Source: AA29 sp041481445 (GTDB lineage: Bacteria; Acidobacteriota; Vicinamibacteria; Fen-336). Taken from it: 58,762 nucleotides of DNA. Position numbers and translations under genes: made by a program. Below are positions 41,647-50,699 of the stretch, in pieces. The stretch covers positions 1 through 58,762 of the forward strand of contig JBGPBV010000027.1 of assembly GCA_041481445.1 (NCBI GenBank). Reading direction: 5' to 3'. Position 1 is the stretch's first letter. The number at the start of each line of letters is the position of its first letter. The notes under the pieces were generated by a model. It was not told the origin of the DNA. It made no database searches and saw only the letters and a program-made list of their open reading frames with translations.

Positions 41647-42474
41647 CTACTTCTCGCGGGCGGGAACGCCCTGGGCGGCGGCCGCCGCCGGCTCCCGCGC
41701 CCGCTCCACCTCGAGCGCGTCGAGGAGCGCGGACTTGAGCGTCCCCGCGTCCAGCTCGCGGCGGATGCGCCCGCTGACCACCAGCGAGATGATGCCCGTC
41801 TCCTCCGAGACCACCACCGCCAGCGCGTCGGTGTCCTCGGTGACGCCGATGGCGGCGCGGTGCCGGCTGCCCAGCTCGCGGCTGAGCTGCGGGTTCACGG
41901 TGAGGGGCAGGAAGCAGGCGGCGGCGGCCACCCGGTTGCCCTGGATGATCACGGCCCCGTCGTGCAGGGGCGTGCCGGGGTTGAAGATGCTGATGAGCAG
42001 GTCGTAGGTCACGTAGGCGTCGAGGGCGATCCCCGTCTCGATGTAGCTGCGCAGGCCCATGTCGCGCTCGATGACCACGATGGCGCCGGTGCGCTGGGCG
42101 GCCAGGGTGGTGGCGGCCAGGACGACCTCGTCGATGACCTCCTCCGTGCGCGGCGATCCGAAGACGCCGGGCAGCGGCGTCTTGCCGAGCTGGGCCAGGA
42201 CCTTCCGTATCTCGGCCTGGAAGACCACGATGATGCCGAAGACGAGGTAGGGCATGAACGTGCGCAGCAGCCAGTTCACGGTCTCGAGGTGCAGGAGCTG
42301 GGACAGCCAATAGAGCAGGACGAGGATCAGGGCCCCCAGCGCCATCTGCACGGCGTGCGTCCCGCGGATGAACTGCAGGAGCTGGTAGATCAGGAAGGCG
42401 ACGATCAGGATGTCGACGATGTCGAGCCACGTCGGCTCCACCCCGGCGAACCAGCCCGCCATCCGCGCGATCAT
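41647..42474 (-). CDS. cdaA: Diadenylate cyclase CdaA
   Basis: Makes cyclic di-AMP from two ATP. The 275-residue membrane protein has three N-terminal spans (about 15-35, 42-62, 73-90), then a DAC domain with the catalytic DGA motif (172-174, PLHDGAVI) and RHR (204-206, GSRHRAAIG). Upstream it overlaps folP by 4 nt (ATGA); its Shine-Dalgarno GGAG (42483-42480) lies directly beside a 9-bp hairpin. The gene pair cdaA-ybbR-glmM is classic in Firmicutes and is here in a presumed diderm. The C-terminal 25 residues are Ala-rich and unconserved. Confidence 0.96.
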   Translation of the reverse strand: MIARMAGWFAGVEPTWLDIVDILIVAFLIYQLLQFIRGTHAVQMALGALILVLLYWLSQLLHLETVNWLLRTFMPYLVFGIIVVFQAEIRKVLAQLGKTPLPGVFGSPRTEEVIDEVVLAATTLAAQRTGAIVVIERDMGLRSYIETGIALDAYVTYDLLISIFNPGTPLHDGAVIIQGNRVAAAACFLPLTVNPQLSRELGSRHRAAIGVTEDTDALAVVVSEETGIISLVVSGRIRRELDAGTLKSALLDALEVERAREPAAAAAQGVPAREK

Positions 42475-43397
42475 GCGTTCTCCGCAGCGGAGCGTCTCCG
42501 CTGCCGCCGCCGGCGCGGTTCATCCGCGACGGCGGCGTTCGAAGAAGACGAGCGCGGAGCGAGGACGCCTGAAGCCCGCTCCCCGCGGATGGCGTCGCAC
42601 ATCCGCACCACCTGCATCATGGGGCCGACGTCGTGGACGCGCACGACGTGGGCGCCGCCGAGCACGCAGGCCGCCACCGCGGCCGCGGTGCCCATGAGGC
42701 GCTCGCCCACGGGCAGGTCGAGCACGCGGCCGATGAAGCTCTTCCGGGAGGGCCCGGCCAGCACCGGCCGCTGCAGCGCGTCCATCTCCGGCAGCCGGCG
42801 GATCACCTCCAGGCTGTGCGGCGCCGCCTTGGAGAACCCGATGCCGGGATCGACGATCACCTGCTCCCGCGCCACCCCCGCCTCCTCGGCGCGGAAGAGG
42901 GCCTGCCGCAGCTCGGCCACCACTTCCGCCATCACGTCGCCGTAGGACGGGTCGCGGTGCATGGTCTCGAACTCGCCGCGCAGGTGCATGAGCACCGCGG
43001 GCACGCCGCGCGCGGCCACCAGGCGGGCCAAGCCGGGATCGAAGCGAAAGCCGCTGACGTCGTTGACGAGGTCGGCCCCCGCGTCGAGGGCGGCCGCGGC
43101 CACCGATGCCTTGGTGGTGTCGACGGAGATGAGGCCGCCGCCACGGAGGCGAAGCCCCTCGATGACGGGCACGACCCTTCCGATCTCCATGTCCGCATCG
43201 AGCGGCGCACCGCCCGGGCGCGTGGACTCCCCGCCGATGTCCACCACGTCGGCGCCGGCTTCGAACAAGGCGAGCCCACGCCCGACGGCGGCATCCTTGG
43301 AGGCATCCAGGCCGCCGTCGGAGAACGAGTCGGGGGTCACGTTGAGCACACCCATGACCCACGTCCTCTCGCCGAGCACGGCCTCGCTCCCCCTCAC
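42471..43397 (-). CDS. folP: Dihydropteroate synthase
   Basis: Joins p-aminobenzoate to dihydropterin pyrophosphate in folate synthesis, the target of sulfonamides. Family elements are the N-terminal WVMGVLNVTPDSFSDGG, ADVVDIGGESTRPGG, SVDTTKASVAAAAL, NDVSGFRFD, LMHLRGEFETMH, VDPGIGFSKA and AGPSRKSFIGRVL. Length 308, which includes a long C-terminal tail (about 270-308) that is Ser/Arg-rich, absent from typical FolP. GTG start at 43397, about 103 nt after the ftsH stop. A perfect hairpin lies in the last codons next to the cdaA start. Confidence 0.95.
   Translation of the reverse strand: MRGSEAVLGERTWVMGVLNVTPDSFSDGGLDASKDAAVGRGLALFEAGADVVDIGGESTRPGGAPLDADMEIGRVVPVIEGLRLRGGGLISVDTTKASVAAAALDAGADLVNDVSGFRFDPGLARLVAARGVPAVLMHLRGEFETMHRDPSYGDVMAEVVAELRQALFRAEEAGVAREQVIVDPGIGFSKAAPHSLEVIRRLPEMDALQRPVLAGPSRKSFIGRVLDLPVGERLMGTAAAVAACVLGGAHVVRVHDVGPMMQVVRMCDAIRGERASGVLAPRSSSSNAAVADEPRRRRQRRRSAAENA
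42484..42504 (-). promoter_or_regulatory. Perfect 9-bp hairpin beside the cdaA ribosome binding site
   Basis: GCAGCGGAG (42484-42492) and CTCCGCTGC (42496-42504) form a perfect 9-bp stem with a 3-nt loop. It lies in the last folP codons, and the cdaA Shine-Dalgarno GGAG (42483-42480) starts directly at its 3' side. It could control coupling between folP and cdaA translation. Confidence 0.5.
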
Positions 43398-43500
43398 GGT
43401 GAGCCGGTACTCTCGTCTGGAACCCCGTGCGTCGATCGCGCCTCCTCCGCCCTCGCGGGCCTGAAAGAAACGTCCTCGCGCCGGGTCCCGCGGCCCGGAG

Positions 43501-45411
<1,911 letters not shown>

Positions 45412-45450
45412 TTTGCCGCCCTCCCGGGCTCCCGACCCATGTTCCCTTCC

Positions 45451-46029
45451 CTAGCCGCCGGAGCCGGGGCTGATCGTGCGCCCCTCGCCCGCCTTTTCCG
45501 GCCGCGGGATGGTCCCGATGTACGGCAGTCCGCGATACCGCTCCGCATAGTCCAGCCCGTAACCCACCAGGAACCGGTCCGCCATCGAGTCCTTGAGGGT
45601 GAACGCGGCCCAGTCCACCTGCACTTCGATCTTGCGGTCGCCGGGCTTGTCGATCAACGCCGCGACCTTGAGGCTGCGCGGCCGGCGCTCCCGGATGTGA
45701 TCGAGGAGGAAGTTCAAGGTTATCCCGGTGTCGATGATGTCGTCGAGCAAAAGGATGTGACGGTCCTCGTAGGCGATCTCCGTGGAGTAGACGATGTCGG
45801 TGCGCGCCGCCCCTCCCGACCCTTCCTTCAGCGACGACACGCGCAGGAAGTGGCAGGTCATGTCCAGGGGGATCGCGCGCACGAGGTCGGCCATGAAGAC
45901 CATGCAGCTCTTGATGAGGCCGATGACGCAGACCTCCTTGCCGTCGAAGTCGCGCGCCACCTCGGCCCCCATCTGACGGATGCGGGCCGCGATCTGCTCG
46001 GGCGTGAACAGGACGTCCGGCTTGTCCAT
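45451..46029 (-). CDS. hpt: Hypoxanthine phosphoribosyltransferase
   Basis: Purine salvage enzyme converting hypoxanthine (and guanine) to IMP/GMP with PRPP. The PRPP motif ILLLDDIIDTGITLN (92-106) and the N-terminal FTPEQIAARIRQMGAEVARDF, LIKSCMVFMADLVR and VGYGLDYAERYRGLPYIG segments are diagnostic. Length 192. The ATG at 46029 shares one base with the tilS stop (TGATG), so translation is coupled. The hpt-ftsH neighbourhood is widespread. Confidence 0.95.
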   Translation of the reverse strand: MDKPDVLFTPEQIAARIRQMGAEVARDFDGKEVCVIGLIKSCMVFMADLVRAIPLDMTCHFLRVSSLKEGSGGAARTDIVYSTEIAYEDRHILLLDDIIDTGITLNFLLDHIRERRPRSLKVAALIDKPGDRKIEVQVDWAAFTLKDSMADRFLVGYGLDYAERYRGLPYIGTIPRPEKAGEGRTISPGSGG

Positions 46030-47399
46030 CAGCGCGGTCTCCCGCCGGCGGGCTGGATCTCCAGCCGCACGTAGCGGCCCCGGCCTCGGGTGGCCGGCTC
46101 CGCGGGCTGCCCCGGGACCCAGAGCACGCGGTCACCGGTGGCCAGGAGGGGCAGCGAGCCGCGATCCTGGGCGGGCACGCGCGCCTCCATCAAGAACCGT
46201 TTCAGGCTCACCTCACGGCCGGCCGCGCGCACGCGGTCGCCCGGACGCCGCGTCCGCACCACGAGCGGACCCTCCGGCACCGCCACCACCGCGCTGGTGC
46301 CGGTGGAGGCGGCGGGGCCGCGGGCGCTCCGCGCGGTGAGGCTGCGTCCGTCCGGCAGCGCGACCGCGCCCGGCACGCTCAGGGGCAGCGCGAACGCGCG
46401 GGCGGGGGGGCGGCGGGCGGCGATGCGCACCTCGTCGAAGTGGAACACGGCCTCGCGACCGCCGGGGAGGGCGATGCGGCGCCCGGAAGGGGCCTCCGTC
46501 CCCGCGAGGTCGACGATGGCGTCGACGTGCTTGAGCCCTACTCCCCTCAAGCCGCCCGCGAGCTGGAGGGCGCGGCGGACGCTGAGCCGCGCGACTGCCC
46601 GCGGCGCCGATCGCAGCGCGTCCAGGGGCAGGACGTAGCCGGCGCGGTCCCGGTGGCCCTGGGTGCGCGAGGCGTCCGCGGCCACGGCGGCCAGCACGTC
46701 CGACTCCTCGGCCAGCACGGCCGCCGAGCGCGCCAGCGCCTCGCGTACCGCGGGATTGAAGTGCCGCTCGAGATACGGGATCAGCTCGTGGCGGACGCGG
46801 TTGCGCGCGATGGCCACGTCGGCGTTGCTCGGGTCGTCGCGCCAGCCGAGCCCCCGCGCGGAGAGGTGATCGAGCACGTCGCGCCGCGAGAGGCCGAGCA
46901 TCGGCCGCAGCAGGTCACCCGACTCCGCGCGCATGGCGGACAGCCCCCGGCCGCCCGCCCCGCGCAGGAGGCGGAGCAGCACGGTCTCCGCCTGGTCGTC
47001 GCGGGTGTGGGCGAGGGCGATCCAGCCGGCCCCCTCCTCGTCCTTGACCCGCCTCAGGAAGGCGTGCCGCTCCAGACGGGCCGCCTCCTCGACTCCCACC
47101 CGGTCCTCCCGCTGCCGGCCGCGCACGTCCGCACGGGCCTGGCGCAGCGGCACGCCGAGGCCCGCGCACAGCGTGCCGCAGAAGGCGGCGTCCTCCGCGG
47201 AATCGGGCCGCAGGGCGTGATCGAGGTGCGCGGCCACGACTTCGAAGCCGCGCGACCGTCCGAGGCGGGCCAGCACGTCGAGCAAGGCCACCGAATCCGG
47301 TCCACCCGAGAGGCCGACCACGACCCGCTCGCCGGCGGACGGGTGCCCGAGGTCCCGGAGGGCCTGGGCCACGCCGGCTTCGAGAGCGGTACGCCTCAC
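46029..47399 (-). CDS. tilS: tRNA(Ile)-lysidine synthase
   Basis: Makes lysidine at C34 of the CAU-anticodon isoleucine tRNA, so it decodes AUA rather than AUG. The PP-loop ATPase motif SGGPDS (31-36) is followed by AHLDHALRP, WIALAHTRDDQAETVLLRLLRG and the IARNRVRHELIPYLE segment. The C-terminal part (about 290-456), including PGDRVRAAGREVSLKRFLMEARVPAQDR, matches the TilS substrate-binding domain. Start is GTG at 47399 with AAGGAGT upstream. It is 31 nt downstream of a CAT-anticodon tRNA gene on the same strand. Confidence 0.94.
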   Translation of the reverse strand: MRRTALEAGVAQALRDLGHPSAGERVVVGLSGGPDSVALLDVLARLGRSRGFEVVAAHLDHALRPDSAEDAAFCGTLCAGLGVPLRQARADVRGRQREDRVGVEEAARLERHAFLRRVKDEEGAGWIALAHTRDDQAETVLLRLLRGAGGRGLSAMRAESGDLLRPMLGLSRRDVLDHLSARGLGWRDDPSNADVAIARNRVRHELIPYLERHFNPAVREALARSAAVLAEESDVLAAVAADASRTQGHRDRAGYVLPLDALRSAPRAVARLSVRRALQLAGGLRGVGLKHVDAIVDLAGTEAPSGRRIALPGGREAVFHFDEVRIAARRPPARAFALPLSVPGAVALPDGRSLTARSARGPAASTGTSAVVAVPEGPLVVRTRRPGDRVRAAGREVSLKRFLMEARVPAQDRGSLPLLATGDRVLWVPGQPAEPATRGRGRYVRLEIQPAGGRPR

Positions 47400-47430
47400 G
47401 AAGAAGGACTCCTTCCTTCAGGGTGAGAAA

Positions 47431-47507
47431 TGGTGGCGGTGCAGGGACTTGAACCCCGGACGCCGCGGATATGAGCCGCGTGCTCTAACCAACTGAGCTA
47501 CACCGCC
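47431..47507 (-). tRNA. tRNA-Met (CAT), probable elongator
   Basis: The 77-nt minus-strand gene folds as a standard tRNA: acceptor GGCGGTG/CACCGCC, D-stem GCTC/GAGC, anticodon stem CGCGG/CCGCG with loop CTCATAT (anticodon CAT), T-stem CGGGG/CCCTG with one G-U pair, then discriminator A and an encoded CCA. The acceptor lacks the C4-G69 and C5-G68 pairs of bacterial tRNA-Ile2, and starts GGCGGTGTAGCTCAG like Bacillus elongator tRNA-Met. Initiator features (C1-A72 mismatch, three G-C pairs in the anticodon stem) are absent. Position 38 is U, unusual. tilS follows. Confidence 0.93.
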
Positions 47508-47531
47508 AAGGCGGATAACCCTACCCGCAAC

Positions 47532-47561
47532 AGTGTACTACGATCGACGCGCCGCTCCCAA
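47532..47561 (-). promoter_or_regulatory. Predicted promoter of the tRNA-Met/tilS unit
   Basis: TTGGGA (47561-47556), an 18-nt spacer and TACACT (47537-47532) on the minus strand, about 25 nt before the mature tRNA 5' end. Each hexamer matches at four of six positions. It is divergent from the zinc-protein gene. Confidence 0.4.
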
Positions 47562-47591
47562 GGTGTGCGCAGGCACTCCGGTCGCGCGGTG

Positions 47592-47597
47592 TATACT
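47592..47597 (+). promoter_or_regulatory. -10 element of the zinc microprotein gene
   Basis: TATACT at 47592-47597 lies 10 nt before the GTG start at 47608, with no ribosome binding site between them. It supports the short start choice and a near-leaderless transcript. Confidence 0.4.
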
Positions 47598-47607
47598 CCG
47601 CGCTGGC

Positions 47608-47775
47608 GTGGACTGTCTATCCTGCAACGCGAGCGACCTGGATCAGCACCTGCACAAGTGCCCGATCTGCTTCAAGTGGGCGTGCGACAACTGCGCCACC
47701 CACGCCTTCGGCCGGCATTTCTGCTCCAAGAAGTGCTCGGACGAGTTCTTCTATGGCGACGACGAGGACGATTGA
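47608..47775 (+). CDS. Small cysteine-rich zinc-binding protein
   Basis: A 55-residue protein with eight cysteines arranged C-x2-C (3, 6), C-x2-C (18, 21), C-x4-C-x2-C (26, 29) and C-x9-C-x3-C (39, 43), plus histidines 14, 16, 32 and 37. This is a two-zinc module of the HIT/MYND-like or rubredoxin-like treble type. The C-terminus is acidic (GDDEDD). The frame is open back to 47533, but the region upstream of 47608 contains a TATACT element, so the GTG at 47608 is preferred. Similar microproteins are known in Acidobacteria-type genomes by impression only; no function is known. It sits between tRNA-Met and hemB. Confidence 0.7.
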   Translation: MDCLSCNASDLDQHLHKCPICFKWACDNCATHAFGRHFCSKKCSDEFFYGDDEDD

Positions 47776-47804
47776 ATCGCGTGGCCGTCCTCGTCGTCTC
47801 TTGA

Positions 47805-47868
47805 GCTGGGGGGTGCTGCGTCGCGCCTCCCAGACCCCCTCGCCGCCTCGCCGAAGTGAATTCGGCTC
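47805..47868 (-). repeat. Copy C of the dispersed intergenic repeat
   Basis: The minus strand here begins GAGCCGAATTCACTTCGGCGA and continues through a G-rich middle and CGCGACGCAGC to CCCCCC. It aligns with 13347-13420 almost throughout. It starts about 30 nt after the zinc microprotein stop, the same position and orientation relative to the gene's 3' end as copy A has to upp. Confidence 0.6.
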
Positions 47869-47904
47869 CGCGGCGCGCGCTCGGGCTGTCCGCGGTGGTG
47901 TGAC

Positions 47905-48876
47905 ATGACCTTCCCGACTCATCGCCCGCGCCGTCTCCGTGCGACCGAGCGGTTGCGGAGCATGGTGCGCGAGACCCGCGTGACCCCCGAGCGCCTCATC
48001 TACCCGATGTTCGTCGCGCCGGGGGCCGGCCTCCGTCGCGAGATCACCTCGCTGCCCGGCTGCTTCCACCTCTCGACGGAGGAGGCGGCGAAGGAAGCGC
48101 GCGCGGTCGAGTCCCTGGGCATCGCGGGGGTGATCCTCTTCGGCCTGCCTTCGGCCAAGGACGAGAGGGGCAGCGAAGGCTACGCGGAGGACGGCGTGGT
48201 CCAGAAGGCCGTCCGCGCCATCCGCTCCGAGTGCCGCGACCTCCTCGTCGTCACCGACGTCTGCCTGTGCGAGTACACCTCGCACGGCCACTGCGGCCTC
48301 ATCGAGTCCGGCGAGGTGCAGAACGACCCCACGCTCGCGCTGCTGGCGAAGATGGCGGTGTCGCACGCGCGGGCGGGCGCTCACGTGGTGGCGCCCTCCG
48401 ACATGATGGACGGCCGCGTGGCCGCCATCCGCAAGGCCCTCGACACCGACGGCTTCGGCGGCGTCCCCATCCTCTCCTACGCCGCGAAGTACGCGTCCGC
48501 GTTCTACGGGCCCTTCCGCGAGGCGGCCGACTCCGCCCCCCAGTTCGGCGACCGCCGCGGGTACCAGATGGACCCCGCGAACGCGCGGGAGGCCCTGCGC
48601 GAGGTCCGCCTCGACATCGAGGAGGGCGCGGACATGGTGATGGTCAAGCCCGCCCTGCCCTACCTCGACGTCATCCGCGCCGTACGCGAGTCGGTGGACG
48701 TGCCCGTAGCCGCCTACAACGTCTCCGGCGAGTACGCGATGGTGAAGGCGGCCGCCGCCCGCGGGTGGATCGACGAGGAGCGGATCGTCAAGGAGACGCT
48801 CGTCTCCATCGCGCGCGCGGGCGCGGACGTCATCCTCACCTACCACGCGAAGGATTTCGCGCGGTGGTGCGGCTAG
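47905..48876 (+). CDS. hemB: Porphobilinogen synthase (delta-aminolevulinic acid dehydratase)
   Basis: Condenses two 5-aminolevulinates to porphobilinogen for heme and related tetrapyrroles. The active lysines are K195 (YAAKYASAFYGPF) and K248 (VMVKPALPYLDV), and the Zn site is cysteine-rich, C120, C122, C130 in TDVCLCEYTSHGHCG, so this is the zinc-dependent type. Length 323. ATG at 47905. The organism's cytochromes (eight heme c sites here plus heme a) give it high heme demand; hemL lies 1.8 kb away, separated by an unrelated gene on the other strand. Confidence 0.97.
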   Translation: MTFPTHRPRRLRATERLRSMVRETRVTPERLIYPMFVAPGAGLRREITSLPGCFHLSTEEAAKEARAVESLGIAGVILFGLPSAKDERGSEGYAEDGVVQKAVRAIRSECRDLLVVTDVCLCEYTSHGHCGLIESGEVQNDPTLALLAKMAVSHARAGAHVVAPSDMMDGRVAAIRKALDTDGFGGVPILSYAAKYASAFYGPFREAADSAPQFGDRRGYQMDPANAREALREVRLDIEEGADMVMVKPALPYLDVIRAVRESVDVPVAAYNVSGEYAMVKAAAARGWIDEERIVKETLVSIARAGADVILTYHAKDFARWCG

Positions 48877-48886
48877 CCTCGGCCGC

Positions 48887-50635
48887 TCAGTAGCGCCAGC
48901 TCTTGAGATCCGCCCCCGGCGGGGCCGACTTCTCGATGCGGGCCACGATCTTCGGCGCGAACATCTGGTGGTAGCGCAGGCGCGAGATCGCGTTGGGGCG
49001 CGTGGGGTCCCCGTTCCAGCAGTGCTCGGCCCGGTCGCCGTAGGCGACCTCGCCTCCGTACGGGGGATCGGTCGTGCCCTTCAGGAACTCCTCGACCAGG
49101 TACACCGCGTCGTTGAGGTAGTAGTTGTCCATGTCGCCGACGTAGAGGGACAGCTTCCCGGCGAGCTTCCGGCCGAGGCCGCGGCTCCAGTTGCGGCGCA
49201 GGATGTCGCCGAGGTCGTAGTGCTCCCGCCAGTACGCGGCCACCGCCGGGTCGATCACGCCCGTGCGCTTGTCCCAGATCCGCTTGGGATACCCGTCCGG
49301 GCCCACCGGGGAGAAGACGGCCTCCCAGATGTCCCACTGTCCGCCCGAGCGGCTCTTGTCGCCCAGGACGAGCTCCATCCGGTTGGTCTGCTCGAGGGTC
49401 ACGCTCACGTGCCCCAGCCAGTCCCGCTTGCCCGGACGCGGCACGCGCAGGAACGGCCCCTCGTCCCAGTAGGCGTTCTTGTCCTTGTAGAGGTCGACCA
49501 CGGTGTAGGCCTGGAAGTCGATGGGGTCGGGGCAGGCGCACCACGCGCCGTTGTACTCGTCGGGGTAGAAGATCTGGGCCGCCATCGCCTCCCAGCCGCC
49601 GGTCGAGCCTCCGTACATGAACCGCGCCCATCCGGCGCCGAGCGCGCGGTACTTCTTCTCGAGGTACGGGATGAGCTCGTAGGTGATGGCGTCGCCGTAG
49701 GGGCCGAGGTTCTCCGAGTTCACGGCGTAGGAGTCGTCGTAGTACGGGTTGGCGTGCTGGATCTCGACGACGAGCATCCGCGGGAAGCCGGGGCTCGTCC
49801 AGTCCTCGTGGAGCTGGTGGGCCCACTCCTGCTGCGTGCGGTTGTAGCCCGGCCACCGGAAGCGGTCGCTGTAGTCCGGCTTCAGGTCGGGGTCGGGCGG
49901 CTCCTCGCGGAAGCCGTCGATGGTCGAGGAGAAGTGGCCGTGGTTGATGACGAGCGGGTAGCGCGCCTCCGGGTGGGTGTCGAAGCCCTCGGGCACCAGG
50001 ATGTTCGCGCCCAGGAACATGGGCCGGCCCCAGAACTTCGTGAGCCGCTCGCTCTGGATGCGCTCGTGACGGATGTACTTCGTGGCCGGAGGATCGGGGA
50101 TCGGCGGGATGACCTGGTCGATCGTGATCTCGATCGGCTCCCCGCGGGCGGGGTCGATCGCCACCTTGCGCGGGCGGCTGTAGAGGTTGCCGGGGGCGCG
50201 GCTCCACTGCTGGCCCTCGCCGCGGTCCATCGGCAGCTTGACGGTGTGGCCGTCGCTGCGATGGAACGTCTCGTAGCGGTGGAGCAGGGCCTGCACGGTG
50301 TAGCTCCCGGCGGGGACGTCGCGGAGGCTCTCCCGCGGATAGCCGAGGATCTCCGGCGTGAACGTGGCCGGCCCTGCGGCCGTCCAGCCGTCCACGTCGA
50401 TGCCGAAGACCTGCTGGCTCTTGGGGCCGTCCTGGATCTGCAGCCGCGGCTCCTGGCTCTCGTCGGCGGAGAGGAGGAGCAGGAGGCGGCCGTCCAGCGG
50501 CGTCTTCGCCACCTCCGGGGCCACGCGCACGGAGAAGCGCGGCCCCACGGGGTCGGCGGAGCGCACGGTGAAGGGAACGGCCAGCAGGCCCAGGGCCACC
50601 AGGGGCCAGGCCGGGGACGCGACGCGCGATCGCAT
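48887..50635 (-). CDS. Secreted esterase-like alpha/beta-hydrolase (putative esterase D family)
   Basis: Exported protein of 582 residues with a signal peptide (1-26). Residues 30-205 form an N-terminal domain I do not recognise; 205-582 is an esterase-type alpha/beta-hydrolase domain (PF00756-like). The nucleophile elbow is YGGSTGGW (S344), with NHGHFS (231-236) forming the oxyanion region and a candidate His at AEHCWN near the C-terminus. Start is ATG at 50635 since GGAGGGC precedes it; a further ATG upstream overlaps that site. A TATGAT -10-like element lies at 50664-50659. It is divergent from hemL. Substrate unknown; perhaps acts on complex esters or peptidic material outside the cell. 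Confidence 0.75.
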   Translation of the reverse strand: MRSRVASPAWPLVALGLLAVPFTVRSADPVGPRFSVRVAPEVAKTPLDGRLLLLLSADESQEPRLQIQDGPKSQQVFGIDVDGWTAAGPATFTPEILGYPRESLRDVPAGSYTVQALLHRYETFHRSDGHTVKLPMDRGEGQQWSRAPGNLYSRPRKVAIDPARGEPIEITIDQVIPPIPDPPATKYIRHERIQSERLTKFWGRPMFLGANILVPEGFDTHPEARYPLVINHGHFSSTIDGFREEPPDPDLKPDYSDRFRWPGYNRTQQEWAHQLHEDWTSPGFPRMLVVEIQHANPYYDDSYAVNSENLGPYGDAITYELIPYLEKKYRALGAGWARFMYGGSTGGWEAMAAQIFYPDEYNGAWCACPDPIDFQAYTVVDLYKDKNAYWDEGPFLRVPRPGKRDWLGHVSVTLEQTNRMELVLGDKSRSGGQWDIWEAVFSPVGPDGYPKRIWDKRTGVIDPAVAAYWREHYDLGDILRRNWSRGLGRKLAGKLSLYVGDMDNYYLNDAVYLVEEFLKGTTDPPYGGEVAYGDRAEHCWNGDPTRPNAISRLRYHQMFAPKIVARIEKSAPPGADLKSWRY

Positions 50636-50683
50636 GCAGCCCTCCATTCGAGGCGGGCATCATACGTCGTCGCGCTTTTCCGT

Positions 50684-50689
50684 TAGAGT
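50684..50689 (+). promoter_or_regulatory. -10 element 10 nt before hemL
   Basis: TAGAGT at 50684-50689 ends 10 nt before the ATG at 50700. No ribosome binding site is present, which fits a leaderless or very short leader message. Confidence 0.4.
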
Positions 50690-50699
50690 AGCCACGGCC

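Noticed and set aside
47431..47507. tRNA-Ile2 (CAT) or initiator tRNA
   Set aside because: C4-G69 and C5-G68 determinants of Ile2 are missing and there is no C1-A72 mismatch, so elongator Met is the best call; position 38 U leaves slight doubt.
47533..47607. Longer start for the zinc microprotein (GTG 47533)
   Set aside because: The added residues show no conserved pattern and the region holds the likely -10 element.
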